Shown in pieces: positions 57,301 through 64,000 of a stretch of 64,000 nucleotides of DNA. The stretch spans positions 14,449,047-14,513,046 of the forward strand of contig NC_047066.1 in NCBI RefSeq assembly GCF_902459465.1, written 5' to 3'. The translations under genes and the position numbers were made by a program. The stretch is from Asterias rubens. Lineage: Eukaryota > Echinodermata > Asteroidea > Forcipulatida > Asteriidae. Position 1 is the first letter of the stretch. Each line of letters begins with the position of its first letter. Under the pieces are notes generated by a model that was given only the letters and a program-made list of their open reading frames with translations, was not told where the DNA came from and did not search any database.

Positions 57301-59334
57301 AATCCGAAATCCGACTTCAGTAAAAGAGATGTCAAATTTGCATTGGGGATAAATAACTTTAAAAAAAATGTTGTTTACCCACACCCTTGATACAATTCTA
57401 GAGCAAGGGTTGTGGGTTTGAATCCCACCCGAGTAACATGCCTGTGATATTTTTTCACAGTTCTTGGGAAAGCACCGAGTATAAATTGCAGACTTAAGTA
57501 GGAAGAATAGGGCCTATCATGCCTGCATGTGATGAACATTAATATTTGGGGTTTTCCTATAAAACCCCAAACATTAGAGTGCATCAACTTTCAGTTGGAT
57601 GACCAGCGAGAAGTTTTAATGATAGTTTAGGTTTTTCAGTATATATTCATGTTTGGTTTTTAACATTCTCTCACCTAAAATGGAATCCATGTGAACAGGG
57701 TATGATATAAAACCATGACAACAGAACAACTACATGTACATGTACTGTAAGCATGAAAAACAAACAACAGTAACTACATGTATGTCAGTGTATAAGGTTT
57801 AAACATGACGTGAGAAACTAAAGAATCAACTTTTTTAGAAACAATAAAATCTACCGAGGTGATGTAAAGTGGAAATTGTAAGTCTGTTGTTAGAAAAGAG
57901 AGATGTAATGAAGACAATACAATGAATAGCATAGACACTCTTTCTGTTGACTAATCATTAAGTACTACATTTTCATTTCAATTCAATTATTCCGATTGTT
58001 AAACAAAGAACTCTCAGAAAAGTGGACACTAATGGTAATTACTCAAAATAATAAGTAGCATAAAACCTTACTTGGTATCGAGTAATGGGGAGAGGTTGAT
58101 TGTATAAAACATTGTGAGACGCGGCTATCTCTAAAGTAACGTAGTTTTCCAGAAATTCGAATTCGAGACCTCAGAATTAGATTAGATCAAAAATACTGCA
58201 AAATTATATGCAACAGGGATGGACTGCAAATTCCCAAATGTCTAAGCTACAGAGTTAGATTTTGAGGTCTCAAAATCAAGCATCTGAAAGCACACAACTT
58301 CGTGTGACAAGGGTGTTTTTTCTTTCATTATTGTCTCGCAACTTTGACGACCAATTGAGCTCAAATTTTCACAGTTTTTATTTTATTTTATGCAATGTTG
58401 ATATACACCAAGTCAATGAGAAGACTGGTCTTTGACAATTACCAATAGTGTCCAGTGTCTTTAATCCTTGTACTACATTAGTCAATAACCCAATTGAGAG
58501 AAGACAATGAGGGAAGGAGGGAAGTTTCCGTTAAAAAAAAAAATTCAGGGACTGACCCACTTACATAGTCAGGTAGGCAGGCCGGTATGCTTCATATTTG
58601 GAAAGGCAAGAGCACCAAGCCATTTTCCCCTTAAAAACAACAGCTTCGGTTTTGGCTCCATCACGTACTTATTTTGAGTAAACAAAAACAAATCTCACAA
58701 AACTTTGATTCCATGCTACAGTATTTTTGTTTTGAAAAATATAAATTTAAATATTGTACATCTTTCCAATATTATATTCTGCTGGAAGTACCATCTATTT
58801 CAAACAGCAAATAACAACCGTTTCAGACAGGCGCTCTGAGCAGTGTACATGACAAATTTTGACATCATGAAAAGTTTGAAACAACTGAGCGACTGGGCGC
58901 GCTAGCAGTCGATTGATCAACTGTTGCAGTTGTTTGGAACAACTCTGGAGCGTCTTGGTTTTAGACGTCGATCTTGTCATGAGCCGAGGCTAATGTAAAT
59001 GTTATGTTATATTATATTCACCCTCAAAACCAAAGTTTACTTGGGTCGACCTAGAGGCTTCTTATCTATTTGGTTCGGCATGACTCTAGCACGCTTGTCT
59101 GAAATGGTTGTAACAGTGTTAGAGAAACTTTTTAACAACAAACAGACAAGAGTGTCAAAGATGTGAGTAGGAACAAAGAGATGAGGTCACATGACTGACC
59201 TTTTCCCATGGTGACCCCGGTAAAAGCGTCTCATGCAATGCAGAATCCAACCAGTGCGAGTTGAAAGGGTGGTGTCTACTGCGCTCAGACAGCCTGCCCC
59301 CTTGTGACAAGTTTAGTCCAGTTTTGCTCTCCAT
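30371..59334 (-). CDS. large protein: degenerate TBC (RabGAP-like) region plus long beta-rich C-terminal tail, 24 exons
   Basis: I do not recognise an orthologue by name. Exons on the minus strand: 59334-59200, 55984-55832, 54714-54435, 53860-53647, 52718-52595, 51332-51170, 50588-50410, 49161-49018, 47312-47151, 45928-45813, 44771-44585, 43291-42997, 42370-42155, 41719-41650, 40130-39950, 38231-38001, 37373-37239, 35945-35777, 35060-34893, 34623-34475, 33665-33423, 32603-32448, 31436-31245 and 30409-30371 (TGA). Every junction keeps phase; the sum is 4,101 nt, 1,366 aa. Layout: N-terminal arm (1-205), TBC-like region (about 206-545), acidic linkers (about 565-585 and 813-835) and a beta-rich tail (620-1366). 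The start ATG has a good context (GAAATGG) but lies 3.2 kb from exon 2, so exon 1 is the least certain. The exon 20 donor (AAG/GTTGTT) is weak. Whether the front and tail form one protein rests on phase continuity and the absence of any stop or poly(A) signal between them; a two-gene split cannot be excluded. Confidence 0.82.
30819..30986. repeat. 17-bp minisatellite, about 10 units
   Basis: Unit ATAACATTCCTGGGCCA. Units 1-8 are perfect, unit 9 has a CTATACCG variant. Last intron of the large TBC gene, directly after a palindrome-like stretch (30710-30818). Confidence 0.95.
31000..31235 (-). mobile_element. SINE-A variant, antisense
   Basis: TCTCAGCTCCCTATGGGGGAG start, CTACCCTCGTAGGTAC middle, AAACCCGCAGTCTGATGACTTG and ACTTTGCCATGACA end. 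Also seen at 42465-42640. It ends about 10 bases before exon 23 (31245). Confidence 0.6.
31465..31799 (+). repeat. MITE-1 next to the exon 23 acceptor
   Basis: TTAAAAGCACTGGACACTATTGG to AGGTGTCCAGTGTGTTTAA. Its left edge is 28 bases from the exon boundary at 31436, so the intron's branch-site region probably lies within or beside the element. Confidence 0.8.
32309..32480. repeat. 86-bp perfect tandem duplication across an exon-intron border
   Basis: 32309-32394 and 32395-32480 are the same 86 bases. The copy at 32395-32480 contains the last 33 bases of exon 22 (32448-32603) and its GTGAGT donor; the other copy is an intronic duplicate with a second donor. Confidence 0.95.
32690..32803. repeat. 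MITE-5 fragment
   Basis: CTCAACTGTTGCGAATAATTTG and GATGAACCGGGCTTTA shared with MITE-5; the left end is lost. Confidence 0.6.
33026..33401 (+). repeat. MITE-1 next to the exon 21 donor
   Basis: TTAAAGGCAGTGGACACTATTGG to CCAATAGTGTCCAGTGTCTTTAA. The right edge is 21 bases from the donor at 33422. Confidence 0.85.
33735..34010 (+). mobile_element. SINE-C copy 1 (tRNA-derived)
   Basis: tRNA-like head TGGTCAAGTGGTTATAGACC and B-box GGGTTTGAATCCC, then a body shared with 45525-45765: AAGCTAACAGCTGATTTCACA, ATGACTAGAATAAG and TGGCTGTTGCCAG. Confidence 0.7.
34255..34380 (-). repeat. tRNA-like inverted repeat segment
   Basis: On the minus strand: GATAGCTCAGTTGGTAGAGTAC, then GGTCGTTGGGTCGAGTTCC, a tRNA-like A and B box; a mirrored GGTCGTTGGTTCGAGTCCC follows on the plus strand. 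The missing cloverleaf ends argue for a SINE relic and against a functional tRNA gene. Confidence 0.45.
34766..34881 (+). repeat. MITE-1 remnant abutting the exon 19 donor
   Basis: Only the first about 115 bases of the element remain (TTAAAGGCAGTGGACACT to TATAAAACATTGTG). The break is about 11 bases from the exon 19 donor (34892). Confidence 0.8.
35572..35708 (+). mobile_element. SINE-D copy (tRNA-derived)
   Basis: TGGTCTAGTTGGTAAGACAC and GGGTTCGAATCCCAGCCGAG, then TTTTTCACAGGACTCGGGAAAG. The tail recurs at 41955-42015, 43965-44035 and 57390-57492. Confidence 0.65.
36519..36801 (+). repeat. MITE-6 copy 1
   Basis: About 283 bp: a unique left part (CTTCAAGTACGCGCTAATCC) and a large hairpin in the right part. 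The arms at 36651-36717 and 36733-36796 pair across CCCATATCCAAC / GTTGGATATGGG. About 95% like 61100-61380. Confidence 0.85.
36831..37217 (-). repeat. MITE-1 next to the exon 17 donor
   Basis: TTAAAGACACTGGACAC to GTGTCCACTGCCTTTAA. The right edge is 21 bases from the exon 17 donor (37238). Confidence 0.85.
38407..38800 (+). repeat. MITE-1, full-length copy
   Basis: TTAAGGGCAGTGGACAC to AGTGTCCAGTGTCTTTAA in the intron upstream of exon 16. Confidence 0.85.
39465..39809 (+). mobile_element. LINE 3' end (reverse transcriptase C-terminus plus tail)
   Basis: The plus frame reads LRSAGSHLLIEPRSRT, RYRDHTFAKATPALWNKLPVSLR and LNNFKTELKNTLV, the conserved C-terminus of CR1/L2-type non-LTR reverse transcriptases (ALWNKLPxxLR). 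It then ends in AGAGCGCTATATAAATGTTTC and (ATT)n. Heavily 5' truncated, as usual for LINEs. Confidence 0.8.
40315..40560 (-). mobile_element. SINE-A copy, antisense
   Basis: CTGGTCACTGGGCCATTTAATTC, CACAAGAACCATCTCTGCC and GAACCCACACTCTGCTGA. Intron between exons 14 and 15. Confidence 0.65.
40776..40932. repeat. palindromic element with CGATTTCAC ends
   Basis: Left CGATTTCACGAAACACTAGG, right GAGTTTTGTGAAATCG. Internal GGATTAATCC and CCTAAG words pair. A looser relative lies at 30710-30818. Confidence 0.65.
41070..41288 (-). repeat. MITE-3, copy 3
   Basis: ATGGACCCTTCCCATGAAAT to ATTTCATGGGAAGTGTTTA; the right end has diverged. Confidence 0.8.
42651..42921 (+). repeat. MITE-1, shortened and diverged
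   Basis: TTAAAGGCACTGGACACT to AGTGTCCAGTGCCTTAA; the middle is deleted and rearranged, including a repeated AAGATTGTGAGAAATT. Confidence 0.75.
44348..44464. repeat. long near-perfect hairpin
   Basis: Two arms of about 52 bases (44348-44400 and 44411-44464), both reading CCCGCCGAGGCC and GGTTCTTGAT on one strand, surround a 10-base loop. Intron just upstream of exon 12. Confidence 0.9.
45040..45257. repeat. 31-bp tandem repeat, 7 units
   Basis: Unit starts GGTTCGACCTAGAGGGGCTC and ends TAATCTATTT; position 3-4 alternates GGTTCG/GGGTCG. It sits at the end of a dispersed repeat (44895-45035) that recurs at 58905-59110 with one degenerate unit. Confidence 0.95.
45366..45412. repeat. (AAT)n microsatellite with LINE-like tail
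   Basis: About 15 AAT units with one change, then TATTTATAGAGTGCC and AAAGCGCTGTACAA, the antisense of the LINE/SINE tail. Confidence 0.8.
45525..45765 (+). mobile_element. SINE-C copy 2
   Basis: GGTTGTGGGTTCGAATCC, AAGCTAACAGCTGATTTTAC and GGGCTGTTGCCAGTTTGGC; about 80% like 33735-34010. Ends near exon 10 (45813). Confidence 0.7.
46190..46655 (-). mobile_element. LINE 3' end, antisense, dead
   Basis: The minus frame reads LPIRSRIEYKILLLPFK, IQGLAPPYLSELI, GDRAFTTAAPKL and then a stop where Trp of the usual LWN is expected. A TATAATACATTATT tail follows. Typical CR1/L2-like RT C-terminus. Confidence 0.8.
47856..48449. mobile_element. non-autonomous DNA transposon with perfect 32-bp ends
   Basis: The terminal inverted repeats are identical over 32 bases (start CATGGAGGAAGGAAGAGAAG). 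Each is bordered outside by the same 7-bp ATCTAAT (47849-47855 and 48450-48456). Length 594 bp; no ORF resembling a transposase. In the intron between exons 8 and 9. Confidence 0.9.
48583..48905 (-). mobile_element. LINE 3'-end remnant, antisense
   Basis: (AAT)n, then GCTTATAGCGCAATTCAG, CTCAAGGCGCTTTACAAAAC and AAGAGAGTTCCAAAC, with AAAGGCTCTTTCACC. Same arrangement as 46190-46655, but coding is lost. Confidence 0.6.
50168..50345. repeat. MITE-5 copy
   Basis: TAAAGCCTGGTTCATACTTCC at the left, GGAAGTATGAAGTATGAAC at the right. Confidence 0.7.
50610..51060 (+). repeat. MITE-4 copy
   Basis: TTTAAAGGCAAAGTCTACC start, TTCTCACTTGGTGTATCCC and CGAAGTTGCGAG shared with MITE-1, AGACTTCTAGCTAGAAGTCT palindrome, then the part shared with 28860-29160. 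Confidence 0.6.
51650..52018 (+). repeat. MITE-1, near full-length
   Basis: TTAAAGGCAGTGGACACTATTGG to GTGTCCAGTGTCTTTAA; a 25-base internal gap near the left end. Confidence 0.85.
52288..52580 (-). mobile_element. SINE-A near-complete copy, antisense
   Basis: ACTCCTGGTCACTGGGCC, CATCTCAGCTCCCTGGGG, CACAAGAACCATCTCTGCC and GGAACCCACACTCTGCTGAAC to GGCCACGACAC. It ends 15 bases before exon 5 (52595). Confidence 0.75.
52809..53143 (-). repeat. MITE-1 relative, inverted, diverged
   Basis: TTAAAGGTACTGGACACCG to AAGTGTCCAGCGGCCTTTAA. The centre has CAAGGCTTCGGCTTGAAG in place of the usual palindrome. Confidence 0.7.
53259..53613. repeat. MITE-7 with TTAAGCTGTGTTCCC ends
   Basis: Inverted ends around TAAAGCTGTGTTCCCATTGG and GGGAACACAGCTTA. 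CCCATTGGA recurs at least three times inside. The right edge is about 33 bases from the exon 4 donor (53646). Confidence 0.7.
57108..57264. repeat. MITE-5 copy
   Basis: TAAAGCATGGTTCATAC and GGAAGTATAAACTAGGCTTTA ends. Confidence 0.65.
57390..57492 (+). mobile_element. SINE-D partial copy
   Basis: TTCTAGAGCAAGGGTTGTGGGTTTGAATCC, with TTTTTTCACAGTTCTTGGG tail. Confidence 0.55.
58018..58464 (+). repeat. MITE-1 with a 70-base foreign insert
   Basis: The normal element is interrupted at about 58184-58254 by ATCAAAAATACTGCAAAATTA ... CCCAAATGTCTAAGC, after which AGAATTAGATTTTGAGGTC of the parent resumes. Confidence 0.8.
58905..59110. repeat. single-unit relative of the 31-bp array
   Basis: ACTGTTGCAGTTGTTTGGAAC, CTTGTCATGAGCCGAG and one GGGTCGACCTAGAGG unit, ending ATTTGGTTCGGC. 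Parallel to 44895-45275. Confidence 0.75.
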
Positions 59335-59888
59335 TTCGCATCCGGTCACCACAATACTTTGGCACTTTCTACTCCTTTCAGGAGTTGAAGCAGTACAATA
59401 ACAAGATTTATAAATTTTAAAAATTTTGTGTTTTAGTGTTTTGGAGGTTTTTCAATTCAAAATATAATTTTAAGCTCTTAAGTAGCAGTTCCACAGAATA
59501 TTGCACATCTCATTCAACGCATGAGAATATTTTTTTATCTCAAACTGAATACGTTCCCAAATCGGCAAAGAAACATGATCCAATGCTCAGTTTAACTTGG
59601 TTCTCGGACCTTATTTACATAGAGTCCACCAGTATATCACCAGCTAGTTAGCAGCAACTGAGAAACATCCGTCATCAGCTGTACAGGTATGCACAAAATA
59701 CTTTTATCAAGTAATTTATGCCAGGCGATTTACAGTTTGCAGAATTGGCGATTACAGACATACAGTGTTGTCCTTTCCCAAAGCACTAGCCAAGTAGAAT
59801 GTTCTCATCTCCTGTATTGATTTGTCCAGTTTGCCCAGAGCAGATTGAAGAAAGTGGGCTACAAAAACAAATGACCTTCCCCGGCCTC

Positions 59889-59946
59889 TGTGTTCCAGTG
59901 GGTTCCAGTGGGTTCTTCCAATGGGTTCCAATGGGTTCCAATGGGT
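59889..59946. repeat. 11-bp minisatellite
   Basis: Five units of roughly GGGTTCCAATG (first two with CAGTG), 25 bases beyond the SPRING1 stop codon, so probably in its 3' UTR. Confidence 0.8.
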
Positions 59947-59969
59947 AAATATAGGTGATCACACAAGGT

Positions 59970-62900
59970 TTATCCAGGTGGCTGAAGTTTAGGAGGGCTC
60001 TGTCCGTAGCAGTGTTTTGCAATTGGATCCCTGTATGTGTTTTCGTGTTGTACACTCTGGAAAAGGGTAAAACAAACAGGCATAGATTTGATTAAACATG
60101 GCACATTATCGTGTGTAATTATTAAGGTTTGGCGTGGGAGAGTGGGCTGCATGTGAAATATCCCATAGACATCTAAGACTACACCTGTACATGTACGATA
60201 AAGAAAATGAAATACATGCATCTCAAAAATTGGATTTCCCTTTTATGGTTTGTACTATCGGAAAATTAACTGGACAGGTTAGGCCACTACAACAAATATT
60301 TTGAATGGATCATTTCAAGGGCACAAAGGCAATGACCAGGGGCATGGTAGCACTTGCCTCCGTGGCTTCTATGAGGTACACATGTATCAGGCCTGGAACA
60401 TTTCAAGGGCACAAAGGCAACGACGGGGGGCATGGTAGCAATTGCCTCTGTGGCTTCTGTGAGGTACACATGTATCAGACAAAAAACATTTCAAGGGGCA
60501 CCATGGCGTCTACACGTTGGTAAAGGGCACTTCTATGAGGAAGTTGTAAAGTGGAACAATTCAAGGGCATAAAGACAATGACCAGGGGCATGGAGGTGAT
60601 TGCCCATGTGAAGCATCTGGCCAGCAGTTGCCAGGACTGTCTATGGCTGAGACCAATCAGACACTGCATATGGATACAGCCTGAGAGAGGTTACGAGTTG
60701 GCATACCTCGTTGCGTGTCGGGGCCGAGCACCGAACTCAAGCTGTGATCAGCATAGTGTGGGTTTGAGTCCCAGTCTTGAAACGCATGACACTTAACCAT
60801 TGTTGCTGGGCCTTTTGGATGGTACGTAAAGTCATTGGTCCCATGTGTTGTGTAATGCAGGTAATAGAGCCCAGTGCACTTATTGAAAAGAGAAGGGGTT
60901 CGCCCTGTTGTTCCTGGTTTGATAGGCGCCACAGCACCTTGTACAATGTTGTGAGTCATTACATGGCGCTATAAAGGGATAGGGCTCATACTTCCAACAC
61001 GTAGGTCCACCATACCTTGCAGGACAAAATAATGAGTGCTTTGATACACCTTTATAGGTGTGAATAACGCTATAAGAACCTATTATTTTTGTTATTATCT
61101 TCAAGTACGCGCTAATCCTCCAATCAGATTGGCAGAATGGAGTGGTGATAAAAACCTACATATTGCACGGCTAATATCACTACCATGCGTATTGTGTGTT
61201 CTATGTCACGCGGCAAGTTTGCTTGCAGATAAGTACGTTATCACACGTGCGCTCGTGGAAATACGGAAAATATAGCGCGTCTGCGTCCCATATCCAACTC
61301 GGCCTTCGGTCTCGTTGGATATGGGACGCAGAAGCGCAATATTTTTCCGTATTCCACTCGCACTTGGGTGATAACTTATATTATCACCTCAGAGGAAGTA
61401 CGGCACTTGGCAAGGCCTAACTTAGTACGCTGTCTGAACATACCCATAGGTGTGAATAACGCTAAAAGAACCTAGTATTTTTGTTATTATCACCTCAGAG
61501 GAAGTACGGCACTTGGCAAGGCAAAGCTCGTAGTGATTCCTCACACCCTTTAACAACAGCTTCAAGGTGTTGCTGGCCTTCCCTAGAACACCTTGTAGTA
61601 AAGACTCCTGCAAGAACAAAGTTGAACTTAGGCCTTTAAAGAGAGCGGGGACTGATTTCACAAAGAGGTACATGCTAGATTGGTCTGAAGTGTGAATCAA
61701 TCAAAATTGCTAAGCAAAGTGTGACGTCACAATACAAGTCACATCATAATATTTGAAGCTCATTTAAGATGGATATTTGGGTGCGTTCGACTAGCTTCCC
61801 TGTGTCGACCCCGCGGTGCTCATTTGGGTGAGCCCCTGACAAGAGCTAATCAAACGATCACTTGCCCTTTCGTGGTGATGTCATGCACCTCAGGCCAGCC
61901 CCAAGTGACCATTCCAAAGCAGGGTACTTGGGGCTGACCGGAGTGAGCCCCTGGAATGACGCCAAAGCTATTCGAACCTACCGGGGGCAGATTGGGGTCG
62001 ACCCAGGAAGCTAATCGAACGCACCCTTTAATAATGATAAAATACAATGATAACAATAAGTAGACTTTCTTTTTTCTTGTTATGCATGATGTAAAATTGA
62101 TTCACACTCCCTCAAACTGTTCAAAAATACTGCAAAATTACATCGAACAGGTATGAACTGCAAATTCCCAAATGTCTACCACATAAGCTATAGAATTAGA
62201 TTTTGAGGTCTCAAAATCAAGCATCTGAAAGCACACAACTTCTTGCGACAAGGGTGTTTTTTCTTTCATTATTATCTCCCAACTTCGACGACCAGTTGAG
62301 CTCAAATTTTCACAGGTTTGTTATTTTATGCATTATATATGTTGAGATACACCAAGTGAGAAGACTGGTGAAAATAACCAATAGTGTCCAGTGTCTTTAA
62401 AACAAATGAGGAAACAAACGAACCCTACACTAACCTTCTCAGGGTGCATACAGCATGACACACAGTCCTCATAAATGGAACAGCAGTTAGTGTCGTCTCG
62501 ACAGGAGCTGCAAGAATAAAGCACTGAAGACTCTGACTCAGGGTCGCAGCAGTTGTTGACCAGAACGGCTTTCCTCGGACACACAAAACCTGCAGTTTAC
62601 AAAAGAGATTCATGGAAGAGCATTATATAGATCAAATTCAAAAAGGGACTTTGAGCTTCTTTTTTTTTAAGCAGATATTTTCCGTTTACCCGTTTACAAC
62701 GCTGACCTTTGACATTTATTTGTCACACATGTAGCTGCTGCTAACCGTTCGCAAAGCAAAAAAAAAGGCATTTGACTTGCAATTGAACTGTAAGGTCATA
62801 AATGACAATTTCAGATTTGTAAATGATCACAAGGTCATTATTTTTTTTGTGTAGAAAGAAATTGAAAAAAATTCTTTTATTTTATTTTCTAATCGGCAAA

Positions 62901-63467
62901 AAATAATTTGTGCATATCGGGCAGATACCTTAGCTTGGCACGAGGAAAACCCTGCCTTACTCTTAAGGAAGTTTCACACAAAAAATGAATATAAATCAGT
63001 TCTGCATTATTTCCATTCCTTTACATCTTTGAGTTTCCAGGGCCCAACTTCATGGCAAAGAATCAACGCTTGCAGAAGAAGGGAATTCCCCGCTTACATG
63101 TACTTCAAGCAAATTTCACGGGTTGTCAGGGAATTTCACTCAAGGGCCTGCGTACTCCACATTACCACGATTACTATGCATTCTTTGCTTACAATACACA
63201 GCTACTGCAGAAATTTTGCACTTGCTCTATAAGCTGAGAATGGCGATAGTAAGCGCAGAATTCATCAGTAAGCAGTAGTTATGAAATTGAGCCTGTCCCT
63301 GATCACTTACCTCTATTGTCAACAACTAAGGTGTGTCCTTGTTTTGAATTAAGACAGGACGACGAGTTGTTTTTGTCAATAACCTCAACACGTGACCTCA
63401 GTTGAAGCTGCAGGGTTGTGTGTGGGAGGTCTTCAAATCTGTCACTGATCACACCAATTGGATCGGC
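59970..63467 (-). CDS. SPRING1: SPRING1 (C12orf49), SREBP pathway regulator (3' four exons)
   Basis: SPRING1 is a Golgi/ER single-pass membrane glycoprotein that supports site-1 protease maturation and SCAP-SREBP signalling. Exons on the minus strand: 63467-63311, 62589-62435, 61607-61494 and 60056-59970 (TAA), all in phase, giving 170 aa. The Cys-rich luminal domain is clear: [40 protein letters not shown], then [14 protein letters not shown] and [18 protein letters not shown], the last being the family's most conserved tail. The human protein is 205 aa, so about 35-45 N-terminal residues with the membrane anchor lie beyond base 64000. Downstream, the start codon of the large TBC gene is about 640 bases away on the same strand. 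The third exon has a partial duplicate of its 3' end and donor in the following intron (61383-61416). Confidence 0.95.
60695..60975 (+). mobile_element. SINE-B copy, sense
   Basis: GCCGAGCACCGAACTCAAGC, GTGTGGGTTTGAGTCCC, GTCATTGGTCCCATGTGTTG and AAAAGAGAAGGGGTTCGCCC. The tRNA-like head is on the plus strand. SPRING1 last intron. Confidence 0.7.
61054..61522. repeat. tandem duplication of a SPRING1 exon end, one copy carrying MITE-6
   Basis: ATAGGTGTGAATAACGCT ... GTTATTATC occurs at 61054-61099 and 61446-61491. CACCTCAGAGGAAGTACGGC with flank occurs at 61381-61416 and 61486-61522. MITE-6 (61100-61380) splits the left copy. Confidence 0.85.
61100..61380 (+). repeat. MITE-6 copy 2
   Basis: TTCAAGTACGCGCTAATCC start, the same large CCCATATCCAAC/GTTGGATATGGG hairpin as 36519-36801, and GATAACTTATA end. 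ATTATC is present at both borders, consistent with a short target duplication. Confidence 0.85.
61777..62029. repeat. MITE-8 with GGGTGCGTTCGA ends
   Basis: Left GGGTGCGTTCGACTAGCTTCC, right GGAAGCTAATCGAACGCACCC; a GGGGTCGACC word near each end is also inverted. About 253 bp. The end sequence looks hAT-like, but no clear 8-bp target duplication is seen. Confidence 0.75.
62126..62400 (+). repeat. MITE-1 right half joined to the 70-base insert sequence
   Basis: Begins TTCAAAAATACTGCAAAATTACA ... CCCAAATGTCTACCAC, as in the insert at 58184, then GAATTAGATTTTGAGGTC to AGTGTCCAGTGTCTTTAA. The left half of MITE-1 is absent. Confidence 0.75.
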
Positions 63468-64000
63468 CTAAAATTTAATCGAAATGATGTATACACAAAT
63501 TCAAACTAATGCAATTGTTTGGTTGGGAAAAAAATGCACTATCAGAAATGCTCCATCTGTTTTGCACTTAGTCAGCATTACACATGAGTGATATTTTTTT
63601 CTTCTCAAAGGATTTGGGTCCTTTTTGTAACACCAAACATAATGTCAACAGATGTACATTAAACTAGAACCGCAAGTCTCAAAAATAATGTTTGGCTCAT
63701 GAGACGAAAATTATTTCAGCATGTAAAAAATATTTTTGTGACATTGTTTTTCTCATTTCTCAAAAACTGCATTTACAGCACCTAAGCAAGTAATATTTTA
63801 AGGGGTGAGTTTAATGTAAATTGGCAAACATTGTGTTTTGTGTCAGAACTACAAAAAGTACCTAGACCCTTTAAAGAGTCAAGTTATTGGTTTACATCCG
63901 GGTGCCCCGACTTCTCGCGATCACAGGATGCGCGATCATCAGGAAGCAAATTATAAACAAGATGGCGTTCCCCAATCATGACAAACTTGAATGTAATTTT

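Larger units (their letters stand above)
55985..59199 (-). other. 3.2-kb first intron of the large gene
   Basis: Holds a MITE-5 copy (57108-57264), a SINE-D tail (57390-57492), a chimeric MITE-1 (58018-58464) and the one-unit relative of the 31-bp array (58905-59110). I see no further exon on the minus strand, but a short missed exon between exons 1 and 2 is possible. Confidence 0.5.

Overview
The window is eukaryotic DNA: AT-rich, intron-dense (GT/AG introns throughout) and crowded with short non-autonomous transposons, tRNA-derived SINEs and LINE 3' ends. The proteins are animal-like, and the repeat landscape and the form of the genes suggest an invertebrate deuterostome, most likely an echinoderm (possibly a sea star). 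That assignment is an inference. No bacterial, organellar or viral gene was seen.

Five protein-coding genes can be assembled exon by exon, and the reading phase is consistent at every junction. (1) TYW1, plus strand, 384-7585: the last nine exons (392 codons) of the radical-SAM tRNA-wybutosine enzyme; its N-terminal flavodoxin part lies before the window. (2) POP5, minus strand, 18854-11422: complete, five exons, 162 aa, an RNase P/MRP subunit. (3) ARL6IP4, plus strand, 20373-24342: complete, four coding exons, 653 aa, an SR-like nuclear protein, head-to-head with POP5 across about 1.5 kb. (4) A large gene on the minus strand, 59334-30371: 24 exons that join into one 1,366-aa frame. It has a degenerate TBC (RabGAP-like) region followed by a long beta-rich tail with acidic linkers; I cannot name it with confidence. 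(5) SPRING1 (C12orf49), minus strand, 63467-59970: the last four exons (170 aa) of the SREBP-pathway regulator; the first exon lies beyond the window.

Layout: 1-7.6 kb TYW1; 7.7-11.4 kb repeat-rich intergenic; 11.4-18.9 kb POP5, whose third intron holds a dead gypsy integrase relic; 18.9-20.4 kb shared upstream region; 20.4-24.3 kb ARL6IP4; 24.3-30.3 kb intergenic or 3' UTR; 30.3-59.3 kb the TBC gene; 59.3-63.5 kb SPRING1; 63.5-64 kb SPRING1 intron.

The five genes do not form a pathway. From general knowledge, POP5, ARL6IP4 and SPRING1 all lie on human 12q24, so the window may preserve an old chromosomal linkage. The most unusual items are the pseudo-GAP/beta-tail gene, several MITEs sitting within about 12-35 bases of its splice sites, two independent duplications of an exon end plus its splice donor, and a 594-bp transposon with perfect 32-bp ends and an intact target duplication. 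I found no evidence for a wholly new biological system.
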